Shown here: one piece after another, positions 58,810 through 64,000 of the stretch
How positions within the stretch are numbered: the first letter of the stretch is position 1
How the letters are laid out: every line of letters starts with the position of its first letter
NCBI GenBank assembly: GCA_947453725.1
Contig: CANGHH010000007.1
Span: forward strand, 1 to 64,000
DNA: 64,000 nucleotides
Source: Betaproteobacteria bacterium
GTDB taxonomy: Bacteria; Pseudomonadota; Gammaproteobacteria; Burkholderiales; Burkholderiaceae_C
Direction: 5' to 3'
Notes under the pieces: model-generated
What the model was told of the DNA's origin: nothing
What the model saw: the letters and a program-made list of their open reading frames with translations, nothing else
Database searches by the model: none
Translations under genes and position numbers: made by a program

Positions 58810-59793
58810 CTATTCGGCCTTGATGCCGGCCTTCTTGATCAACGCCGCGTACTTGGCCAATTGCGCCCTGGTGGCGGCGCCCAGTTCCTCGGCGCTGGAG
58901 CCGCGCGGTGTCAGCCCCTGGGCCAGCAGTTGCTCGCGCACCGCGGGGTCGGCCAGGGCCTTGCGCACCTCGGCATTCAGCCGGGCCACGATGTCGGCCG
59001 GCGTGCCGGCGGGCGCCATGATCGTGAACCAGGAATTGAAGGCGAAGCCGGGCAGGCCGGATTCGTTGACCGTCGGCACCTCGGGCAGTTGCGGCATGCG
59101 CTGTGGCGTGCCCACCGCCAGCAGCTTCAGCCGCTTGCCCTTGACCAGCGCGTTGACCGACGCCAGGCCCTGGAAGGCCACCGGCACCTGCCCGCCCGCC
59201 AGACCGGTAGCCAGTTCGGCCGCGCCCTTGTAGGGCACGTGGTTGAGCTGGATGTTGGCGTCTGAAGCGAACAGCGCCATCGCGATGTGCTGCGGGCTGC
59301 CGATGCCGCCCGAACCGTAGTCCACCGCGCCCGGCGCGGCCTGCGCCGCCTTGATCAGCGCCGCCGGCGTGTCGAAGGGCGCGCTGACCGGCCCGACGAT
59401 GCACCACTCGATGGTGGCCACCAGCGACACCGGCACGAAGTCGCGCAGCATGTCCCAGGGCAGCTTGGGCTGCAGTGCCGGCACCATGGTCATGATGCTG
59501 TCGTTGAGGCCGGCGATGGTGTAGCCGTCGGGCGCCGCCTTGGCCGCCTTGTCGGTGCCGACGATGCCCGATGCGCCGAGGATGTTCTCGACGACGATGG
59601 CCTGGCCCATGTTCTGCGACATCTTCTGCACCACGATGCGCGCCGCCACGTCCACCGCGCTGCCCGCGCCCAGCGGCACGACCATGCGGATGGGCTTGTT
59701 CGGGTAGCCCGGTTCGGCCTGCGCGGGCACGGCCCCCAGCAGGGCGACGGCGGTGGCCGCCAGGGCGAAGAAGGCGGTGCGGCGAGGGGTCAT
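58810..59793 (-). CDS. Tripartite tricarboxylate transporter receptor (Bug family)
   Basis: A 327-residue periplasmic binding protein. A clear signal peptide (about 1-26, TAVALLGAVPAQA) precedes YPNKPIRMVVPLGAGSAVDVAARIV, VVENILGASGIVGTDKAAKA and HVPYKGAAELATGLAGGQV, the Bug sequence pattern. It is the first gene of a Bug-matB-epimerase unit, and by context probably binds a dicarboxylate such as malonate. The same-frame reading runs antisense into uvrA and was cut at the ATG at 59793. It is divergent from uvrA across 141 bases. Confidence 0.91.
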   Translation of the reverse strand: MTPRRTAFFALAATAVALLGAVPAQAEPGYPNKPIRMVVPLGAGSAVDVAARIVVQKMSQNMGQAIVVENILGASGIVGTDKAAKAAPDGYTIAGLNDSIMTMVPALQPKLPWDMLRDFVPVSLVATIEWCIVGPVSAPFDTPAALIKAAQAAPGAVDYGSGGIGSPQHIAMALFASDANIQLNHVPYKGAAELATGLAGGQVPVAFQGLASVNALVKGKRLKLLAVGTPQRMPQLPEVPTVNESGLPGFAFNSWFTIMAPAGTPADIVARLNAEVRKALADPAVREQLLAQGLTPRGSSAEELGAATRAQLAKYAALIKKAGIKAE

Positions 59794-59899
59794 GGGGGGC
59801 TGATTCGGTCTGTGGAGGGCGCGTTCGCATCGTAGGCCGGGGAGCCGACCGACCGCCAGCCGGGGCAAGTCCGCATGGCGGTGTCGCCGACACCGCGTC

Positions 59900-59907
59900 C
59901 CTAGAAT
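59900..59907 (+). promoter_or_regulatory. Candidate -10 (CCTAGAAT) for uvrA
   Basis: TAGAAT at 59902-59907 would give a leader of about 20 bases before the ATG at 59935, and AAAGG lies 6 bases ahead of that start. No LexA (SOS) box of the CTGT-N8-ACAG type was seen in the 141-base gap. Confidence 0.4.
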
Positions 59908-59934
59908 CCCCGGCCTCACTCCCCAAAGGTCTGC

Positions 59935-62900
59935 ATGTCGTCCGGTGTGATCCGAATTCGCGGTGCGCGTCAGCACAACCTGAAGAATCTCGACCTGGAC
60001 ATCCAGACCGGCGAACTCACGGTGGTCACCGGGCCCAGCGGCTCGGGCAAGTCCAGCCTCGTCTTCGACACGCTGTATGCCGAAGGTCAGCGCCGCTACG
60101 TCGAGACCTTCAGCGCCTACGCGCGGCAGTTCCTCGACCGCATGGACCGCCCGGCGGTGGACCGCGTCGACGGCGTGCCGCCGGCCATCGCGATCGACCA
60201 GACCAACCCGGTTCGCACCTCGCGGTCGACGGTCGGCACCATGACCGAGCTGAACGACCACCTGAAGCTGCTGTGGGCCCGTGCCGCCCAGCTCTTCGAC
60301 CAGGACACCGCGCTGGCGGTGCGCCACGACACGGCCGAGACGATCTACGCCGACCTGCAGCAGCGGGCCGCGGCGGCGATGGACCCGCGCCTGGTCTTCA
60401 CCTTCCCCGTCGAACTGCCGGCCGACACGAGCGCCGAACAGCAGGAACAGTGGCTGGCCGCCAGCGGCTTCACGCGCGTTCAGGCCGAGCGCATCGTCGG
60501 CGAGCGCAAGGTGCTCGATGTGGTGGCCGACCGTCTGCGCCTGGGGAGCGGGGACAAGGCGGCCGAACGCGGGCGGGTGATGGAAGCCATCGAACTGGCC
60601 ATCAAGCGCGGCGGCGGGCGGCTGACCGTCTACGTGGGCGACCGTGACGAGCAGTGGAAATACAGCACCGGCCTGCACTGTCCGGAGAGCGACCGCCGCT
60701 ACGCCGACCCGCAGCCGGCGATGTTCAGTTTCAACAGCGCCTACGGCGCCTGCGACACCTGCCGCGGCTTCGGCCGGATCATCGGCGTGGACTTCGGCCT
60801 GGTCATCCCCGACGCGCGCAAGACGCTGCGCAGCGGCGCCATCAAGCCGATGCAGACGCCGGCCTGGAAAGACGGCCATGAAGACATGCTGCGCTACGCC
60901 GGCGAGGCCGGCATCCCGCGCGACACGGCCTGGGCGCAACTGACCGAAGGCCAGCGCGCCTGGGTCATCGACGGCAGCCCGAACTGGACCGGCAAGTGGA
61001 ATTCGCAGTGGTACGGCGTGCGCCGCTTCTTCGAATACCTGGAAAGCAAGGCCTACAAGATGCACATCCGCGTGCTCTTGTCCAAGTACCGCAGCTACAC
61101 GCCCTGCACGGCCTGCGGCGGCGCGAGGCTGAAGCTGGAAGCGCTGCTGTGGCGCATCGGCGGCCAGGCCGAAGCCGATGCGGTGCTGCCGCCGGCGAAG
61201 CGTTTCCTGCCGCTGGGCACCGGCTGGTCGCGCGAACAATTGGAGGCGCTGCCCGGCCTGAATCTGAACGACGCGATGCAACTCAGCATCGAACGCCTGC
61301 GGCGTTTCTTCGACGGCCTGACCCTGCCCAGCACGCTGCTCGACGACGCCCTGAAACTGCTGCTCGACGAGGTGCGCACGCGGCTGAAATACCTGTGCGA
61401 CGTCGGCCTGGGCTACCTGACGCTGGACCGCCAGAGCCGCACGCTCAGCGGCGGCGAGGTGCAGCGCATCAACCTGACCACGGCGCTGGGCACCAGCCTG
61501 GTCAACACGCTGTTCGTGCTCGACGAGCCCAGCATCGGCCTGCACCCGCGCGACATGAACCGCATCGTCGTCGCGATGCAGCGGCTGCGCGACGCCGGCA
61601 ACACCCTGGTCGTCGTCGAACACGACCCGGCCGTGATGCTGGCCGCCGACCGGCTGATCGACATGGGGCCGGGTCCGGGCGAACGCGGCGGGCAGATCGT
61701 CTTCGACGGCACACCCGAAGCGGCGCGCGACGCCGACACGCTGACCGGCGCCTACCTGGGCGGCCGCAAGCAGGTGGGCCTGGGCTTTCGCAAGCTGGTC
61801 ACCGAGGCCACGCCCAAGCTGCTGCTCGAAGGCGCGCGCGATCACAACCTGCAGAACGTCACGGTCAGCATCCCGCTGACGCGCCTGGTCTGTGTGACCG
61901 GCGTCAGCGGCTCGGGCAAGAGCACGCTGATCCAGGACGTGCTGTTCCCGGCGCTGGCCCGCCACTTCGGCAAGGCCACCGAAACCCCGGGCGAATTCGA
62001 CCGCCTGCTGGGCGCTGATTTCCTGAGCGACGCCGTCTTTGTCGACCAGAGCCCGATCGGCAAGACCGCGCGCAGCAACCCGGCCAGTTACGTCGGCGCC
62101 TTCGACGAATTGCGCAAGCTCTTCGCCGACCTGCCGCTGGCCCGCGAACGCAGCTACAGCGCCGGGACCTTCAGCTTCAATGCCGGCGACGGCCGCTGCC
62201 CCACCTGCGGTGGCAGTGGTTTCGAACACGTGGAAATGCAATTCCTCAGCGACGTCTACCTGCGTTGCCCCGATTGCGACGGCCGCCGCTACCGCGCCGA
62301 GATCCTCGACGTGAAGATCGTCCGCGGGCCGCGCCAGCTGTCGATCGCCGACGTGCTGGACCTGACCGTCGCCGAGGCCGCCCAGCTGTTCCAGGCCGAC
62401 CGCGAGGTCGTCGCGCGGCTGCAGCCCATCGTCGATGTTGGCCTGGACTATGTGCGCCTGGGCCAGCCGGTGCCGACGCTGTCCGGCGGCGAGGCGCAGC
62501 GGCTGAAGCTGGCCGGTTTCCTGGCCGACGCCGCGCAGCGTTCGATGCAGCGGCTGGCCAGGCGCGGCACGCTGTTCCTGTTCGACGAACCGACCACCGG
62601 CTTGCATTTCGACGACATCGCCAAGCTGATGCGCGCGCTGCGCAAGCTGCAGGACGCCGGGCATTCGCTGCTGGTCATCGAGCACAACCTGGACGTGATC
62701 CGCGCGTCCGACTGGATCATCGACCTCGGGCCCGAAGGCGGCGAGGCCGGCGGCGAAGTCGTCTGTTTCGGTACCCCCGACGATGTGAAAGCGCACCCGA
62801 CGTCGCACACCGGCGCGGCGATGCGCGATTACGAAGAGTCGCTGGGGTTCGGCACGCCGAAAGCCGAAGAAGGGCGCGCCCTGCAAAGCGTGTTGCGCGC

Positions 62901-64000
62901 CGAGCGCAAGGCCCGTCAGGACGCCGACCAGTCCATCCGCATCGTCAACGCGAAAGAACACAACCTGAAGAGCCTGAGCGTGGACATCCCGCGCGGCAAG
63001 TTCAATGTGGTCACCGGCGTCAGCGGATCGGGCAAGAGCACGCTGGCCTTCGACATCCTGTTCAACGAAGGGCAGCGGCGTTACCTGGAAAGCCTGAACG
63101 CCTACGCCCGCAGCATCGTGCAGCCGGCCGGGCGGCCTGAGGTCGACGCGGTCTACGGCATCCCGCCGACGGTGGCCATCGAGCAGCGCCTGTCGCGCGG
63201 CGGCCGCAAGAGCACGGTCGCCACGACCACCGAGGTCTGGCACTTCCTGCGCCTGCTTTGGGTCAAGCTGGGCCTGCAGCATTGCGTGCACGACGGCGCG
63301 CCGGTCAAGGCGCAAAGTGCCGAGAGCATCGCCGCGCAATTGCTGCGCGACCACAAAGGCCAGCACGTCGGCCTGTTGGCACCGCTGGTCGTCAACCGCA
63401 AGGGCGTCTACACCGACCTGGCGAAATGGGCCAAGGCGCGCGGCCACACGCATCTGCGCGTGGACGGCGAATTCCTGCCGCTGAACCCCTTCCCGCGCAT
63501 CGACCGCTTCAAGGAACACACGCTGGAACTGCCGGTCGGCGACATCGTCATCACGCCGGCGAAGGAAGCCGAACTGCGCGCGCTGCTGAGCCAGGCGCTG
63601 GACCTGGGCAAGGGCGTGCTGCACCTGCTGCACCCGCTGGACGGGCTGGCTACCAGCATGCTGCCCGGCGGCCCGCAGGGCCTGGGCGTCGGCGAGGTCA
63701 AGGTCTTCTCGACCAAGCGCGCCTGCCCCGCCTGCGGCACCAGCTACCCCGAGCTGGACCCGCGCATGTTCAGCTACAACAGCAAGCACGGCTGGTGCAC
63801 GGGCTGCATCGGCACGGGATTGAAGCTGACGCGCGAGCAGCGCAAGGTCTACGACGACAGCGTGCGCGACGACGACAGCCGCGGTCAGGAGCGGCGCTTC
63901 CCCAGCGAAGAGGCCGAGGCCGAAGACCTGGTCGACGAACCCTGCGCCGACTGTGGCGGCGCGCGGCTGAACAAGGCTGCGCGCGGCGTGACCTTCGAGG
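59935..64000 (+). CDS. uvrA: UvrA excinuclease subunit, tandem 'dimeric' form, cut by the window end
   Basis: An ATPase that finds DNA lesions in nucleotide excision repair. The reading frame is open from 59935 to the end (over 1,355 codons) and shows one full UvrA, GPSGSGKSS near residue 30 to FDEPTTGLHFDD near 885, followed by the start of a second UvrA (EHNLKSLSVDIPRGKFN ... GVSGSGKST near 1030). The full protein is therefore likely about 1,900 residues. In the first copy, the first zinc module reads CPES in place of CPxC, whereas the second zinc module (CPTCGGSG ... CPDC) and that of copy two (CPACGTS ... CTGC) are intact. Such tandem UvrA proteins are known in several proteobacteria, usually beside a normal UvrA elsewhere. 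Confidence 0.93.
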   Translation, partial: MSSGVIRIRGARQHNLKNLDLDIQTGELTVVTGPSGSGKSSLVFDTLYAEGQRRYVETFSAYARQFLDRMDRPAVDRVDGVPPAIAIDQTNPVRTSRSTVGTMTELNDHLKLLWARAAQLFDQDTALAVRHDTAETIYADLQQRAAAAMDPRLVFTFPVELPADTSAEQQEQWLAASGFTRVQAERIVGERKVLDVVADRLRLGSGDKAAERGRVMEAIELAIKRGGGRLTVYVGDRDEQWKYSTGLHCPESDRRYADPQPAMFSFNSAYGACDTCRGFGRIIGVDFGLVIPDARKTLRSGAIKPMQTPAWKDGHEDMLRYAGEAGIPRDTAWAQLTEGQRAWVIDGSPNWTGKWNSQWYGVRRFFEYLESKAYKMHIRVLLSKYRSYTPCTACGGARLKLEALLWRIGGQAEADAVLPPAKRFLPLGTGWSREQLEALPGLNLNDAMQLSIERLRRFFDGLTLPSTLLDDALKLLLDEVRTRLKYLCDVGLGYLTLDRQSRTLSGGEVQRINLTTALGTSLVNTLFVLDEPSIGLHPRDMNRIVVAMQRLRDAGNTLVVVEHDPAVMLAADRLIDMGPGPGERGGQIVFDGTPEAARDADTLTGAYLGGRKQVGLGFRKLVTEATPKLLLEGARDHNLQNVTVSIPLTRLVCVTGVSGSGKSTLIQDVLFPALARHFGKATETPGEFDRLLGADFLSDAVFVDQSPIGKTARSNPASYVGAFDELRKLFADLPLARERSYSAGTFSFNAGDGRCPTCGGSGFEHVEMQFLSDVYLRCPDCDGRRYRAEILDVKIVRGPRQLSIADVLDLTVAEAAQLFQADREVVARLQPIVDVGLDYVRLGQPVPTLSGGEAQRLKLAGFLADAAQRSMQRLARRGTLFLFDEPTTGLHFDDIAKLMRALRKLQDAGHSLLVIEHNLDVIRASDWIIDLGPEGGEAGGEVVCFGTPDDVKAHPTSHTGAAMRDYEESLGFGTPKAEEGRALQSVLRAERKARQDADQSIRIVNAKEHNLKSLSVDIPRGKFNVVTGVSGSGKSTLAFDILFNEGQRRYLESLNAYARSIVQPAGRPEVDAVYGIPPTVAIEQRLSRGGRKSTVATTTEVWHFLRLLWVKLGLQHCVHDGAPVKAQSAESIAAQLLRDHKGQHVGLLAPLVVNRKGVYTDLAKWAKARGHTHLRVDGEFLPLNPFPRIDRFKEHTLELPVGDIVITPAKEAELRALLSQALDLGKGVLHLLHPLDGLATSMLPGGPQGLGVGEVKVFSTKRACPACGTSYPELDPRMFSYNSKHGWCTGCIGTGLKLTREQRKVYDDSVRDDDSRGQERRFPSEEAEAEDLVDEPCADCGGARLNKAARGVTFE

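Noticed and set aside
58810..63789. A 1659-codon leftward reading covering the Bug gene and running antisense through uvrA.
   Set aside because: Only the 58810-59793 part has a signal peptide and Bug motifs; the rest is low-complexity sequence opposite a clear UvrA frame, a usual effect of high G+C.

Overview
The window (about two-thirds G+C) is a stretch of betaproteobacterial chromosome, most likely Burkholderiales of the Leptothrix/Rubrivivax/Ideonella type. The evidence is the zinc-less DksA with a Pro/Ala-rich extension, the FFLEELY-motif protein, two Bug-type tripartite tricarboxylate receptors, and the double-length UvrA. It opens in the 3' end of a 5S rRNA gene and its terminator and ends inside uvrA. 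Genes are tightly packed, with many ATGA or TGATG stop/start overlaps. No gene-free stretch exceeds 300 bases; the longest gaps (about 160-220 bases) look like promoter or convergent regions. No tRNA gene, insertion sequence, prophage or CRISPR array was seen.

Left part (1-20 kb). A leftward block holds an FFLEELY protein, an HDOD protein, an EF-G paralogue, AMP nucleosidase, a STAS-type protein, DksA and a His-rich COG0523 GTPase. Then come the envelope pair corC-lnt, and a leftward iron(II) import operon feoA-feoB-Cys-rich partner behind a Fur box. A rightward operon follows with glyQ-glyS-gmhB-plsC, and then a YgjP-type metalloprotease.

Middle part (20-42 kb). This is mostly acyl-CoA and acetyl-CoA metabolism. 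Isovaleryl-CoA dehydrogenase, both methylcrotonyl-CoA carboxylase subunits and HMG-CoA lyase give most of leucine breakdown; no methylglutaconyl-CoA hydratase is visible here. Between these lie carbonic anhydrase, AceK (isocitrate dehydrogenase kinase/phosphatase, which sets flux into the glyoxylate shunt), a thiolase, a LysE-type exporter, a secreted EXORDIUM-like protein, a second acyl-CoA dehydrogenase and a Bug receptor. A vapBC toxin-antitoxin module sits exactly between the two carboxylase genes. A 1412-residue SNF2 helicase faces the block.

Right part (42-64 kb). A rightward acetate module encodes DUF485, the ActP symporter, a DUF294 nucleotidyltransferase, a small membrane protein, a symporter-domain histidine kinase, a lone receiver and a membrane-anchored pseudokinase fused to a DEDDh exonuclease. 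It is the most intriguing system here: transport, sensing, nucleotidyl transfer and nuclease activity are encoded side by side. Opposite it is a CheB-CheR-PAS / hybrid kinase pair. Then come a leftward Bug receptor, a malonyl-CoA synthetase and an epimerase, and the tandem-fused uvrA starts at the right edge.
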